From contig ML058588.1 of assembly GCA_003013855.2 (NCBI GenBank), forward strand, positions 2,531,128 to 2,595,127: 64,000 bases of DNA, given 5' to 3'. A program made the translations under genes and the position numbers. Below, one piece after another: positions 44,699 through 56,723 of the stretch. Each line of letters begins with the position of its first letter. The first letter of the stretch is position 1. Origin of the DNA: Liriodendron chinense. Lineage: Eukaryota > Streptophyta > Magnoliopsida > Magnoliales > Magnoliaceae. A model generated the notes under the pieces. That model saw only the letters and a program-made list of their open reading frames with translations. It did not search any database and was not told the DNA's origin.

Positions 44699-45114
44699 AG
44701 GGCTGTGTAGAAACCATAGGGATGCCTACGACAAATCCATTATGTCTATCTGTTTTTAAAGACCACGTGAGCATAGTATTTTAAAAATAATACAGATTCA
44801 AAACTTAGACCAGCCATACCACATGAAACAGTAGGTATTGAACACTTAGCGATGATAGAAGTTTTACCACAAGATGATACTTTTTCTTACGATTTATGTA
44901 AGTGTTAATAATGATGTGAATGGCCCACAAACACTATGGTCAACTCTAGAAAGGTTTCAACTGTGGATGTTGGTGTTCCAATTGTTTTGTTGTTGTGGCC
45001 TACCTAAGTTTCGAATCTGCCTTATGTTTAGAATCCTATCTTATTTTTATCTTAAAAACATATGGACATAGTGGATTTGTCACAGACTTCCCCATGGATC
45101 CCACACAGCCCCGA
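44699..45114. mobile_element. Foldback MITE, family M
   Basis: Left GGGCTGTGTAGAAACCATAG and right inverse GGGGCTGTGTGGGATCCATG, continuing as 'acaaatccattatgtc' against 'acaaatccactatgtc'. It is a shared-core element with a further end type. It is preceded by the dispersed repeat at 44,500-44,700, and a half core follows at 45,120-45,310. Confidence 0.7.
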
Positions 45115-45450
45115 CCATAGGGCTGGTGTCATAGGCAATATGCTCTTGAGCAGATGATCCGAATTTATTTTTTTACAACAATACAATAGAATATGTGTGA
45201 TCTACTAGAGTGTTGGATCTACCTCATTTTTTGGCTCATACCTTAACATAATCTTAGAAAATGGATGGACAGTGTAGATAAACAAATACATTACAGTGGG
45301 TCTCCACACAAATCTGGTTAAACGCTTAAAGTCTTCATCCACTCGAGCCCATGACCTAGTGTTGAAACTCTTGTTACATGGCTAAGACCTCACGCACGGT
45401 GGGACATGGGCCACCGTTCAAATCTCCATCATATGCTCTCTAGTTAGAGT

Positions 45451-45720
45451 AAAGGTCTTAAATCTCACAATCAATCAAACCATTGTCCACGCATTCAAAC
45501 ACAATATCAAATTTTCTACATCCATTGGAGTCCATGCCCACCATTTAAAAATGCATGGATAAGGAATTCTCGTAAACGCCTGCTTTCGTTAGACGCAAAG
45601 GTCTTAAATCTCAAAATCCATTGAACCATTGTCCAGCATTCAAACACAATAGCAAGAGATCTTCAAATCCGTTGAAGTCCCTGTCCACCGTTTAAAAATA
45701 CATGGATATGGACTTCTTGC
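45451..45720. repeat. Tandem duplication, 146-base period
   Basis: 'aaaggtcttaaatctca' starts both copies (45,451 and 45,597). Further shared blocks are 'gcattcaaacacaata', 'gaagtcc' / 'gagtccatgcccacc' and 'tttaaaaatacatggata'. Non-coding. Confidence 0.75.
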
Positions 45721-45959
45721 AATCCTCTGCCGTGCATCCAAAAGATCCGTAAGGAATCGGGAGTTATTTGATACTTTAATTGTGTATAGTGCTTGATGCA
45801 CGTGCATATAGAAATGGTACGCGTAGCACTTATGAACTCAAAGTTAAATCCACCGTCCTTACAATAAAAAATCAGATGATTGAACGATCCTTAACCTATG
45901 ATTGGTGGGAACTTGCGTTTTGAAATAAGATGATTGAATATTTTTTATTTTTAACCATC

Positions 45960-46560
45960 CAATAAATGTCCAGTACTCCATCCAATATCAGTTTCTCCAG
46001 CTCATTTCAGAATGTGATACCAAAAAATGAGGCAGATCCAAAACTTAGGTAGGCCACACTACAATAAACAATGGGGATTGACACTAATTAGGGTCCACAG
46101 ATGTTTTGAATCAGGCTTTTTGTTCTTTTTGTTCTTTTTTTTTTAAGGGTTAGTTCACACGCTTCATTGTTAGTACACCCACCCACCCCAGTTAGTCACA
46201 TCACAATGTTAGCCACCCCCACTATGGGAATCAATACCATGACTTCGGTTTGAAACGAGGCTATCTTCACTTAGTCTTTCACTTGAGCTATATGGACCTG
46301 GGTATAAGTTTTGGATCAGGCTTATATTTGTGATTTCCCTTCATCACGGAGGGAATCACCTTATGAATGGGTCGGATGGCATATAAACATTACGGTGGGC
46401 CCGTAACATTTCAATGATGGGTGTTTAGTTGCCACTATTTCTTGTGATGTGGCCCACCTGAGTATTGGATTTGCTTCTTTTTTGGATCACATCCTAACAT
46501 GAGCTGGTGGAATTGATAAATAGAGTACATATCACATGGACATCACGGTGGGCCCCACAG
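45960..46560. repeat. MITE core split by a T-rich segment
   Basis: Core left half at about 45,965-46,115, then a segment with T runs and 'gttagtacacccacccacc' (46,120-46,300), then core right half at 46,305-46,560. The T-rich segment resembles pieces near 50,140-50,280 and 50,815-50,880, so it may be a separate small element. Confidence 0.5.
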
Positions 46561-46894
46561 AGTTTGTTTTACAAGGCTCTATGAACATCTCACAAAAACA
46601 TGGTAAGTCATCTTTTGGGAGGAATTATGCGTGTCATTCGAGACCCCACCCAAGGACATGCAAAGTGTACTCGAAATTGTTAATTCGTAGGACCCCACCG
46701 TGGATGGATCGTCTCCAAAATGGCCGAGACTGCTACAAAATTCCATCATTCTTGGGCCTCTTTATGGATGATTATGTATGATTGTTGTATTCATCTTCAT
46801 GACCATCTCATGACAGCCCATAAATTGGCGCATGGCTCACTCACGAAGGTTCAAATAGGCCAATAGTATAGATCATTAAACCATACTGGCCAAC

Positions 46895-47050
46895 TGCAAC
46901 TAGGGGTGTCAACGGGTTGGGTGCACCAAATGGGCATCCGAGCCCAACCAGCCGAGAATAGGTGTAGCTAAGCAGCTGTGGGTGTTTTTTTGTTAGCTCC
47001 ATTATTAAATAGACCAGGTGTTAGTATATGCCAACCCTTACTGGTACCCA
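46895..47050. repeat. Fragment with hAT-like end (AGGGGTGTCAACGGGTTGGG)
   Basis: The word beginning 'aggggtgtcaacgggttggg' is a common terminus of non-autonomous hAT elements. It is followed by 'gagcccaaccagcc'. The opposite end was not found, so this is a fragment. Confidence 0.45.
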
Positions 47051-47555
47051 ATTGTATATAAATAGATATTAAAATAGTAGATAGTATGATCAAACCTACC
47101 AACTATTTATTTTAACATAGTCATGTGACCCATCAAAAGCAAAAAACGGCTTGTGGGTAATAGCATGCATGACCCTTTATAGTTTATATATAAAATGAAA
47201 ATTCTTTGTGTACAATTTACATACCAAATCAAGAGTTATAATAAAAATGAAGAGTGCTTATTTGATAATCAAGATGTGTTGACAAATAGGCACTTAGAAA
47301 ACGTTCACTGTACGTTCACCGGTTCACTAAATAGATATTCAAACAAGCTTAACTTTTAGTGGTATGGAGTTTTGGTGGGAAGGATCCAAAGGTCGGAAGT
47401 ATATATGAATGAATTTAGTAATACCATTGGGAACGTATGGTTAGTAGGAAGCAAGTAAACATTTTGCAATAACCATGAAGAGCCAAGAAAAATGCTGGCA
47501 AGGGTCAATAGAGTATTAATAAATATGGAATGGGCTAGAGGTTTTATGTCCTTTA

Positions 47556-47769
47556 GGGGGCGTTTGAATTGTAAGTTACTTAAGATAAACTGCTTACACC
47601 TTATGTGGATTATCTTGACTTCTACTTATTAAGTTGAAGTGACCAAGTAACTTGAAGTAAAAAAGTTACTCATAATTGATCTTAAACTAAACTTATGTGA
47701 AATAAGTTACTTATCTACTGTGGCCACAAGTAGAAAAAGTAACGTATTTGGTGGTATCCAAACGGGCCC
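47556..47769. mobile_element. PIF/Harbinger-like MITE, 214 bases, TTA target duplication
   Basis: The ends GGGGGCGTTTGAATTG and the inverse of GGGCCCGTTTGGATAC flank AT-rich sequence built on 'aagttactt'. TTA lies directly outside both ends (47,553-47,555 and 47,770-47,772). The end type matches the large composite at 13,690-16,441. Confidence 0.78.
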
Positions 47770-48269
47770 TTAATGTAAACCACCTTAATTGCTTGTGGTT
47801 GCTCCTATCATTTGGTGATGTTCTTATCCATCTAAGAAGAGCTGGACCGAGCTCGTGGGATGGAAGTGATCTCTGTGTGGAAATCAGATTGATACTTGAG
47901 ATATTAGAGGCCGCTTCCTGTTGGATAATCTGATCTTAAGAGCGATATTTAGATGTAGTGGACGGTTGAGTCTAGTTTAGGTCTGCTTGAGCTTCAGTCA
48001 GGGATCTCTTATATTGCTATGTAGTAATTATCTGATTTTTTTCGTCAACATACTTGGTATTTTCCACACAAACACTTGCCCACACAAAAGCACACACGGG
48101 GTTCCGTTTCACAACGAACATAGGTATGAGTATAGTTGTAGTTCCATTGATGGGCAATACACTCGTAAGGCCAACAAACTCAAAATTCAAGCACACATTA
48201 ACAATCCTTGATTCAAGGATAGTGTATTTTATAGTGTATTGTATATCTTAGGGCATGAAGTCTAAAGTC

Positions 48270-48688
48270 GTATGCAGTTTGGCTATTGACGCTGCCCCAT
48301 CATGATGTATGTGTTTCATTTATGCCTTTCCATCCATTTTTTCAAATCATTTTATGGTATAAGCCCAAAAATGAGGTAGATCTAAATCTCAAGTGGACTA
48401 TATCACAGGAAGCAGTGTTAATTGATCACCCACCATTAAATTTTATTAGGAGCCGCAAAAGTTTTAGATCAAGCTGATTTTAATTTTTTTCCCTTCATGC
48501 GTATCTGTACGAGCTAATCAATGGGTTGGATGTCATACACATATTACAGTCGACTATAGGAGGTTTTTAATAGTGGACATTCAATCAGTTTTCCTATGGT
48601 GTGGTCTAGCTGAGATTAAGATCTGCTTCATTGTTGGGATAAGTCCTAAAATGATCTGAAAATGGATGGACGGCGTGGATAAAACACA

Positions 48689-48745
<57 letters not shown>
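48270..48745. repeat. MITE core ending in a (TA)n microsatellite
   Basis: The shared core runs from 'gccccatcatgatgtatgtg' (48,293) to 'ggatggacggcgtggataaa' (48,665). The right end is replaced by about 25 TA units (48,693-48,742). No inverted end is seen beyond. Confidence 0.75.
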
Positions 48746-48747
<2 letters not shown>

Positions 48748-49230
48748 CCGACCGGTAGCCACCTGGTGGCCGTATTTTATATAATGAGGAGGTGAGGTCA
48801 AAGTCTACGCAGCGTCAGTAGAAATAGGCCAATTTATTATTATTATTATCATGGGGTTCTAATGCATTTCTTACAACCATTCACACGTGCCAATATGTCG
48901 TATTTTATACAGCATCTGAGCTATGTAAATGGTGGGCTCCACCATGACGGTAATATGGATAAAAAATCAAGCTGGTCCAATCATCTGGATGACTGCCCTG
49001 AACGAAAGTGATGGACGGTTTAAATTACATGTGCAAGCAGCCTTCTTCATTGCGTGCATCTGGCCCACCTGATTATTGGACTGACCTGTTTTCACACCGT
49101 ATGTTGTTGATGGTGAGGCCCACCTTTTTTATGCCAACATTTGCCATGTGGTAGCTTAAGCTTAAGCTAACCTACAACCGCATCCTACGGTGATTAGAAC
49201 GGGCGTACTTTAGTCAGCTTGCCTTATCGT
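48746..49230. other. Spacer with a short palindrome
   Basis: 'taagcttaagcttaagctaa' near 49,155-49,170 contains nested AAGCTT palindromes. No gene or element was recognised. Confidence 0.4.
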
Positions 49231-49237
49231 ACTCCGA

Positions 49238-49745
49238 ATGGGCGAAGAGCTCTGTATCCACAAAGGTGGGTGGATCACTGACCGTAGCGTCTACTGTTTA
49301 ATGTGTGTATTAAATCCATACCGTCCATCTATTTTTAAAACTTATTTTAGAGCATGATCCAAAAAATTAAGTAGATCCAAATCTCAGATGGACCATATTA
49401 CAGTAAACAGTAGTAATGAACCAATAAAAACTTCTCGTGGGCCACAAAAGTTTTGGTTCAAGCTGATATTTGTATGGTCTCTTCATCTAGGTATTTTTGA
49501 CCTTTTCAATAGTTTGGATGGAAAATAAACATTCTAGTAGCCCCATGAAAATTTCAACGGTGACTACCGTTTCTTGTGGTATGGTCCACATAAGATTTCG
49601 ATCTACTCACTTTTTGGAATCATGCATTAAAATGCGATTTCAAAATGTATGGAAGGTGTAGATGTAAGGAAAATACATCACAGTGGCCCCACAGTTGGGG
49701 ATCCACCGACCTCGGTGAATCCCGGGATCCACCCAAACCGCGCCC
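49238..49745. mobile_element. Foldback MITE, family K copy 2
   Basis: The right end reads, inverted, GGGCGCGGTTTGGGTGGATC, then 'cggtggatccccaactgtgg'. The left end is 'gggcgaagagctctgtatcc' followed by 'ggtgggtggatcactgacc'. The core is complete in between. The target duplication is unclear. Confidence 0.7.
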
Positions 49746-49869
49746 ACTTTCTACGGTCCTACGGCGGCCGCCTGTTAAGACAAAAGTCAGCAACGGTACT
49801 TTTGGTCGAGGAGGAGAATACGTGTCGGGGAGGACGCGGTGGGCCGGGATAATTTGATATGGTAGATCC

Positions 49870-50600
49870 AGAAGCGGATTCTGTGGTGTGTTGACGTGGC
49901 AAACTTCTATGGCCCCACCATGATGTATGTGTTATATCCACACCGTAAATTTATTTTGGATGTGCGTCCCCCAAGAAGGTTTCAATGGTTGGAGTTCAAT
50001 ACCCACTGCTTTCTATGATGTGGTCTACTTAGTGGTTGGATCTGCCTCATTTTTGGGCTCGTGGCCTAAAATGATCTTAAAAAATGGATGGACAGTATGG
50101 ATATAAGACAAGCATCATGATGGAGCCTACAGAAGTCTGCCACTCCTTTTTTTTTTTTTTGTTAGTCATGCAACGCACCTACCCTATTAGCTGGGCTACC
50201 CTACCGCACCGCTTTTTGTTTTGTTTTTTTTTTTTTCTTTTCCTTTATCTTTTCTTTCTTGGGTTAGCTCACACGTCCCTATGGTTCTCAATAGATTGGA
50301 TCCAGTCCGCTTCATGTCTTAAAAATTTGTATACCAATTCAGAACCAAAAGATGATATTCATGTCCGATCCATTTATAAATAGCCAAATCTATTTTTATT
50401 TAAAATCTTTATAACCATCCACTCTATCACAAATTTAAAAATATATATAATATAATATATTTAATTTCGTAGCAAAGGATGCAAATCCTACCATCTATTG
50501 TGATATAGTTGATTTGAGATTGGCATATGTCTCAATTTTTAGACGTGGCCTAAAATAATCCAAAAGACGGATGGCCGGTATGGATGTAACATATACAAGA
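49870..50600. repeat. Partial MITE cores with poly-T tracts
   Basis: Core pieces at 49,915-50,140 ('atgatgtatgtgttatatcc', 'ggatggacagtatggatata') and 50,490-50,600. Two poly-T tracts (about 50,147-50,160 and 50,226-50,250) flank a segment ending 'gggttagctcacacg'. No coding content. Confidence 0.5.
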
Positions 50601-51545
50601 AGTTGACAATTTAGATTTGGATTAGTTTCAATTGGATTCATCTCCAAGTTTGAAAATCTATAGACGAATTCGAATTGAAATCGAATCTATATTTGTGAAT
50701 CCAAATTCAGTCCATGTAATTAATCATACATATTGTAAGATTCAAATCCGCACTATATGGATTCAAAGCAAATTAGATCTCGAATTTGACCTACTCCATT
50801 GAGAGCCCTACACATCCCACTATTAGTACACACACTCATATAATTAGCCACAAGATGCACCCATCCACTGGTGGAGTTAGTGTATCTCCTTGGCATTCTA
50901 TTGAAAGACGTCTCCAGCCGGTCTAGCAAGCCAGAAGTATACACATTAACACACCACCACCCAATCCTCTTCCGGTAGATCCATCTCTCTACAGAACACG
51001 TGGCAGAAAATCAGATATGTACAGATGCACCTAGCTTCAATGGTTTGTGTATAAAGAGTCAACTCTGTCCATCTGATCTATGCCCATTAATGCAAGGGCG
51101 GAAAACAAAATAACGGTCAAATATACCGTGCAGGAAAAATGTGCACAAAATTAACGGAAAGAATTCTCTCATCGATTATATTTTTAATATCAATCTACAT
51201 GGATGGACCCAATCAATACATCACTCTGCCACGTATGACCTAACCATATTAGGGTTCTCTCTCCCTATCTCTTTTGAAAATTGCATATCTAAGCCTAGAG
51301 ACTCGCTATACCCGATTTGATAACCGAGTCAACTGAGTCACTCGAGAAGGCAGGGTCCGATTCCTATGCATCCCTGCTTTTGCTACTCAGTAACCAGGTC
51401 AGTTACCGTGCCAGGTTGACTCGGCTGGGTCCCGAGTCGACTCGCCTGGTTTGCAGACTATGGGCCTGCCTTCGCTGCGCTTGGGTCCATTGTCGTTTTT
51501 CTTTTGGCAACCTGGCCCCATGCTGACGTCCATCTGGTGGGGCTG
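50601..51545. other. Spacer without recognised content
   Basis: It includes 'gaatccaaattc'-type inverted words near 50,640-50,710 and a run of 'gactcg'/'gagtcaactgagtca' words near 51,325-51,440. No gene is supported. Confidence 0.35.
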
Positions 51546-51893
51546 ACTTTGGATCTGCGAGCACCCACGGGATCAAGCTGATACTTGTAATTTCCTCTCA
51601 TCCATGTCTGTTTGACCTTATCAACGGGTTGGATGGAAAATAAACATTGCGGTGGGAAGTTTTTAATGGTAGGCTTTCAATCATCACTCTTTCCTTTGGT
51701 GTGGTCCACCTGAGAGTTGGATCTTCTTCATTTTTGGGCTCACGTCCTAAAATGAGATGAAAATGCGGATGGACGGCGTGGACATACAACACACACATCA
51801 AGGTGGGCCCGCTCAGGTACCGACCTAATGGAAAGGGAACCCCGCGCGGGACCGTCACAGATGGCTGTATTTTAATTGCCGACGAGGAACGGT

Positions 51894-52125
51894 GGGGCGC
51901 GGATTTCCTGCGAAAGGCTTTTGCAGGAAGTTCCTGCGCTGGGAACCAAGGTGGGGCCCACACTGATGTTTTTGATGAATCCACCCCGTCTAATCCATTT
52001 TGGAGCTCATTTTAGGATATTGAGAACAAAAAATGAACCGGATCCAAGACTCAAGTGGCCCTCAAAACGTGAGGATTTAACTTCCACCGTTGAAATATTT
52101 GTGGAGCCCACGGAGTTTCAATAGT
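51894..52125. mobile_element. Half of a family F MITE
   Basis: GGCGCGGATTTCCTGCGAAA followed by 'aaccaaggtggggcccacac' is the family F left end, with its terminal hairpin CCTGCGAAAGGCTTTTGCAGG. The core stops near 52,120, and the right half is missing. A separate half core with another end precedes it (51,550-51,830). Confidence 0.75.
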
Positions 52126-52261
52126 CCTATTATAAACAAAAAGGTCAAGTAGGGTCATCATCACTGCAATACTTGCCATACCTACAGTTTATTTGTAGTG
52201 ACACCTGGGGTCCCTCCAAAGTTGCCATCATTAAATGGATGGGTGGAAAAGGAAATCACTC

Positions 52262-52611
52262 CGGGTGAACTCAAAACCTAGGCCAAGTAAAACTAAAATA
52301 AAAAGATTTTACTCGAGGGTTTTGCCTACCTGCCCCACCTAAGTAGTTTTTTGTAGTCACACCCGGGGTGGAACCAAGGGTCGCGTCCTTGAAGGACGCG
52401 TTCCGAAAGCGTCCTTTAGGCGCGGGCCTTGCCACTCGGCCACTTCCTGCGTCTAATCGATGACTGTCTAACTCATCGATAGAGCTTCACTGCAGTAGTT
52501 GAAGACACCCAGGGTGGCACTACATACACAACATAGGTGTGACAGGTAGGTAAACCTCTCTTGTAAAATCCCGTACTAGATTTCTTAACCTGTCTAGGTT
52601 TCGAGTTCACC
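52262..52611. mobile_element. Inverted repeat with a tRNA-like (SINE-type) centre
   Basis: The arms at about 52,262-52,376 and 52,506-52,611 are inverted copies. The shared order is 'cacccagggtggcactac' against 'caccccgggtgtgactac', then 'caggtaggtaaacc' against 'caggtaggcaaaacc', then 'taggtt(t)cgagttcacc'. Between them, on the minus strand, lies an A-box-like TGGCCGAGTGG (52,442-52,432), and at the arm edge a B-box-like GGTTCCACCC (52,375-52,366). Box spacing suits a Pol III promoter. This looks like two related SINEs joined head to head, one without its head. No standard T-loop is present, so it is not an active tRNA gene. Confidence 0.5.
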
Positions 52612-52999
52612 TACGGTGCAAAGAAAACAGTGGGGATTGATCTCCTACCGTTGAAAACTTCCTGGGGCTACAAAAGTTTTCGTTCAAGCTGATATTAATG
52701 TTTTCCCTTCTTCTATATCTGTATGAACTTATGAATAGGTTGGATCTCAAATAAACATCATGGTGGGCCCTAGGAAGGTTTCAACGGTCATGTCACCGTC
52801 CCCACTGTTTTCTTTGGTGGGGTCCACTTGAGCTTTGGATCTGTCTAATTCATTAGATCATGCCCTAAAATCTTCTCTTCAAATGGATGGACGGTGTGGA
52901 TACAACACATACATCACGGTGGGGCCCACAGAAGTTGATGACGTCACTTCAGTAGGGAGATAGCTACTCAACCTGTGAGTAGCCAATCCGCGTCCGTCG
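52612..52999. mobile_element. Half MITE, family N (GGCTACTC end)
   Basis: The right half of the shared core ends in, inverted, GGACGCGGATTGGCTACTCA, which forms a hairpin with GAGTAGC (52,965-52,988). The left half is replaced by the inverted repeat at 52,262-52,611. Confidence 0.65.
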
Positions 53000-54175
53000 G
53001 TGACCCCTTTAAGTCTCATAAGATTCGAAAGCATGGTAATTAACATAATTTCGAGCTATACTGGACCCATCACTAATGTGTATGTCGAATCCACACCGTT
53101 CATATTCTACAGATCCTCATATTCACCGTACATACCAAGTATCATCTTGATTGGAAACTCAGTTGAGACACACCGGAGGGAGCAATGTGCAGTGATGCCT
53201 AAAAGGTGTCTATTCAGTTGGTGTGACCCACCTGAGTTTTGGAATGGCCTCAATTTTAGTGTGTCCCTTTATAATGGTCGGGCACACATGATGACTGGGT
53301 TCGTGTAATATACACAACAAGGTGGACCGCACATTTCATCTGGAAGTTCCCATGGTGGCGTCCCCCTTCTCAATGTCGACTATTTTTCGTTTTGGTATGG
53401 CCCACCTGAGTTGTGGATCGGACTGAATAATGGATTCTAGGTCTAACACTTCGGGTCACATCTAATAGACAGGTTCGATGGAACTCGAACATACCCGTGG
53501 GCCATAAACAGCTCGAACACACGCTAATAATCATCGTTGGGCCCCTACTTTATGAACTTTCCATTTGAAGTCCATGCAATCGGATGGATAGGATTATCCA
53601 ACCAGTGTGCTATTTTTGTGGTTACCAATCTTCTGTAAGGGCTACCAGATGAACGGTTTGGATCACCAATCCATGAAGCAAGCCACGTGGACCCGTCATG
53701 AAGCATGAGTAGGCCATGCGATGTACCTCAAGTGCGAAGTCGCACCAATAATAGCATGGAAAGACCCTGGATATCGTGCTTAAACCGAAAAGGCTCACCT
53801 AACACGTGATTACCACGGCTTTCTAACCATGATTTCGCGTGGATTAGTTATTTGATACTCTGGCAGACTGCGATCGTTGATACACATGCACGCGAACATT
53901 GGACACATGGCATGCTCATATCTTAAGCTAAAACCCCCAAATAGTGAGATCCACATTAGTAGAGAAATAAGCCAAAAGAGCTTATTTGATTAGATGATCC
54001 TGGCCTCTGATTGATGGACATTTTTGTTGGACCGTCAACTACTTTGTTCGATGCACCCATTTTGTGCAAGTGTGGGCAATGTTTACTTGATCTAGACGGT
54101 TGAAAATGCTAGATGAATGGAAACTATTCCAAATTGGAAGATCCTAACCCTCAAATTGGACCTTTTAATGAACAA
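53000..54175. other. Spacer with weak MITE traces
   Basis: Core-like words occur near 53,080-53,120 and 53,310-53,430 ('aaggtggaccgcac', 'ggcccacctgagttgtgg'). No ends or coding content were recognised. Confidence 0.4.
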
Positions 54176-54179
54176 CTGT

Positions 54180-54335
54180 GGTCTTAACAAAATGTCAAAT
54201 GCCACGTGATAAAATGTTAAATGACACATAATAAGTGTTAAAGAAGATCTCGTGATTGGACCATCTTCAAAAAATGTCAAATGACACATAAAAAAATGTC
54301 TAGTGGCACATAATAAAATGTTAAATAGCATATCT
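54180..54335. repeat. Short interrupted repeats of AAAATGTTAAATGACACATA
   Basis: About six variants of 'aaaatgtcaaatgacacat' occur within 150 bases (near 54,191, 54,212, 54,230 partial, 54,276, 54,295 and 54,315), some separated by unrelated sequence. Non-coding. Confidence 0.75.
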
Positions 54336-54849
54336 ATGATACAATTTAAAAACATGCATGGATCTCGTGCTTTGACCAAGGAGGGCTACCTAACAAGGTT
54401 ACAAGACTCGGTAAGATGGTGACTCAGTTCGACTCGATGAATCCGGCAAATGGTCGACCGGTCGTCGAACTAACCCTAATGTACCACGACGGTGCAATCC
54501 ATACCGTTCAAATAGCTGATCTGATTGTGAATGGGGCATAACCCAAAGCACACACTGAGCAGATGATATAGCCATCTGATTTTGCAAGTTGAAGTTGGAA
54601 CACTAACAAGTTTAGACCATCCATTTGGTAGCCAACAATTGGATTAGCCAAGATTGATTCATCAGTTTAACTTTTTAAGGTTACGCTACATTCGAAATGT
54701 GCCCCAGAATTTCGATGGTCTTGAGAGCCGTTTCATTGGTGCCACATCCAAGAAGGGTAGTGAGCACCATTAGATGAGATCGTTTGATCACTTTGATTTT
54801 CAAGCGTATCATCTGAAACCGATATTGCTTCGCACTTAGTTTCAGTAAT

Positions 54850-55905
54850 GAAAGATATGGTTGCACCAGCCTGTGGACATGACATGATTTATATGACCAT
54901 GCAAGAGTAGGCGTTCATGGGCTGCATGGGTGCACTAATGCATGAGAGAGGAAGGGAGGAAAGACCAGTTTGAATGCAAAGTATTGGCTGGTCACCTTCC
55001 AAATCGGGTTGGATTGGGTTGCACTGGCCTATGACCTACACAGTCTGATACAACCCGATACAACCTGATTTGGAAGGTAACAAGTACTTTGCATGGGTGC
55101 ACTAATGCATGAGAGAGGAAAGGAGGAAAGACTGGTTTGAATGTAAAGTACCGGTCCTCAAATCGGGTTGTATTGGGTTGCACCGGCCTATGACCTAAAG
55201 TCTGATATAACCCAATTTGGAAAGTGACAATTACTTTACATTCAAACCAGTTTTTCCTCCTTTCCTCTCTCATGCCTTAGTATTGCACCCATGCAGCCCA
55301 TGGATGCTTACATTTGCATGGTTATAAATCTCTGTCTACTGCTTAGTTTCATCCATGAACTATATGGTGGCCACAGGCCCCAATTTCTATCATTTCCTTT
55401 CTCATGTATTGGTGCACCCATGCAGCCCACGAATGCCCATAGTTGCTTGGTCATAAATGTTTTTCCACTACTTAGTTTCATCCATGAATGGTATGGTTGT
55501 AAAGGTCACAGGCCCGCAACCGGACAGATCGTCAGCCCAATTAGTGACCAGGATGGTACACCCACTATATTTTTTATCCTATCCTCTCTCATGCACGGGT
55601 GCACTCATGCAGCCTATGCGAGTCCACACTTGCATGGTTGTTGTCTGTCCACTACTTGGTTTCATCCATGAGATATCTGGCTGTAATGGTAATGGGCCAT
55701 GTAAATAGACAGACCCATACAGTACACCAATTACTTTTTTTTTTTTTTATCTCACCTCTCTCATGCATTGGTGCACCCATGCAGGCCATGTACACCCTCC
55801 ACAACTTGGTTTCATACATGAAAGATATGGTTGCATCGGCCTTCAGCCCAAACAGCCCCGTTTGATACAAACAGTGACCAGTACGACACACCTTTCTTGT
55901 CATGG
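54850..55905. repeat. Complex minisatellite with direct and inverted units
   Basis: 'gcatgagagagg' with 'tgcaccatgcagcccatg'-like blocks and 'tagtttcatccatga' recur. On the plus strand, direct units of roughly 150-180 bases start near 55,280, 55,405, 55,590 and 55,765. Near 54,915-55,270 two direct copies of a 'gaaagactggtttgaatg' block are followed by the same block in inverse ('cattcaaaccagt', 55,238). Frames with repeated 'MHGCTHAAY'-like peptides come from this and are not genes. Confidence 0.8.
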
Positions 55906-55933
55906 GTTAGAGCACCGGACACAGTTTGTCTAG

Positions 55934-56451
55934 TGATCCCAACACCAGCCAGCTAGCTGGTGTCAAAGCTCCGTGGAGCCCACAATGATTTATGTGTTTT
56001 ATCCACTCAGTACATTCATTTCTTTCAGCTCATTTGAGGGCATGATCCCAAAATTGAAGGAAGTCCATATTTTAGGTAGACTCCACCACGGGAAATAGTG
56101 GGAATTAAATGCTTAGCATTGAAAACTTTTTGGGGGTGACATGAGAAGTGTTGGATCAAGCTGATATCAGTGTATTCCCTTCATCCAGGTCTTTGTGACC
56201 TTATCACCTGTTAGGTTGGATGGTAAATAAACATTACAGTCATGAACTCTAGGAAGTTTTTAATGGTGGATGTTTAATCAACACTGTTTTCCTTTGGTAT
56301 GGTCCACTTGAGATTTGGATATGCCCCTTTTTTTTTTGGCTCATGCCCTGAAACGAACGAGCAAAATAAATGGACAGCATGGATAAAACACAAAAATCAT
56401 AGTGAGGCCCACAGAACCTTGACACCAGCTAAGTAGCTGGTGTTGGGGTCA
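55934..56451. mobile_element. Foldback MITE, family L (CACCAGCTAGCTGGTG ends)
   Basis: The ends TGATCCCAACACCAGCCAGC and the inverse of TGACCCCAACACCAGCTACT both contain the hairpin ACACCAGC..GCTGGTGT. The shared core is complete, from 'ccacaatgatttatgtg' to 'aaatcatagtgaggcccac'. The target duplication is unclear. Confidence 0.82.
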
Positions 56452-56675
56452 CTCACTAGCCAAACCGCATCCTGGCGCACCCATATAGCCGACGGGCGCA
56501 CACTGTTGTGATCATAAGCATCTGTCCATTTCACCATACTACATTTGTAAAGATAAAATTACAATGCATGTCTATTGTCGGTTTAGTCAAATAAAGGTAT
56601 TTATTTTTTTAAATAATAACTTCCGTATTAATCAATCACCACACCTATAAACAATGCTATGTCTGAATCATGATG

Positions 56676-56723
<48 letters not shown>

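Noticed and set aside
52366..52450. A tRNA gene on the minus strand
   Set aside because: A- and B-box-like words are present, but no normal anticodon arm or GTTCGAA-type T-loop can be folded. A SINE head fits better.
55934..56451. Target duplication for the family L MITE
   Set aside because: The best flanking 8-mers agree at only 5 positions, no better than chance, so none is claimed.
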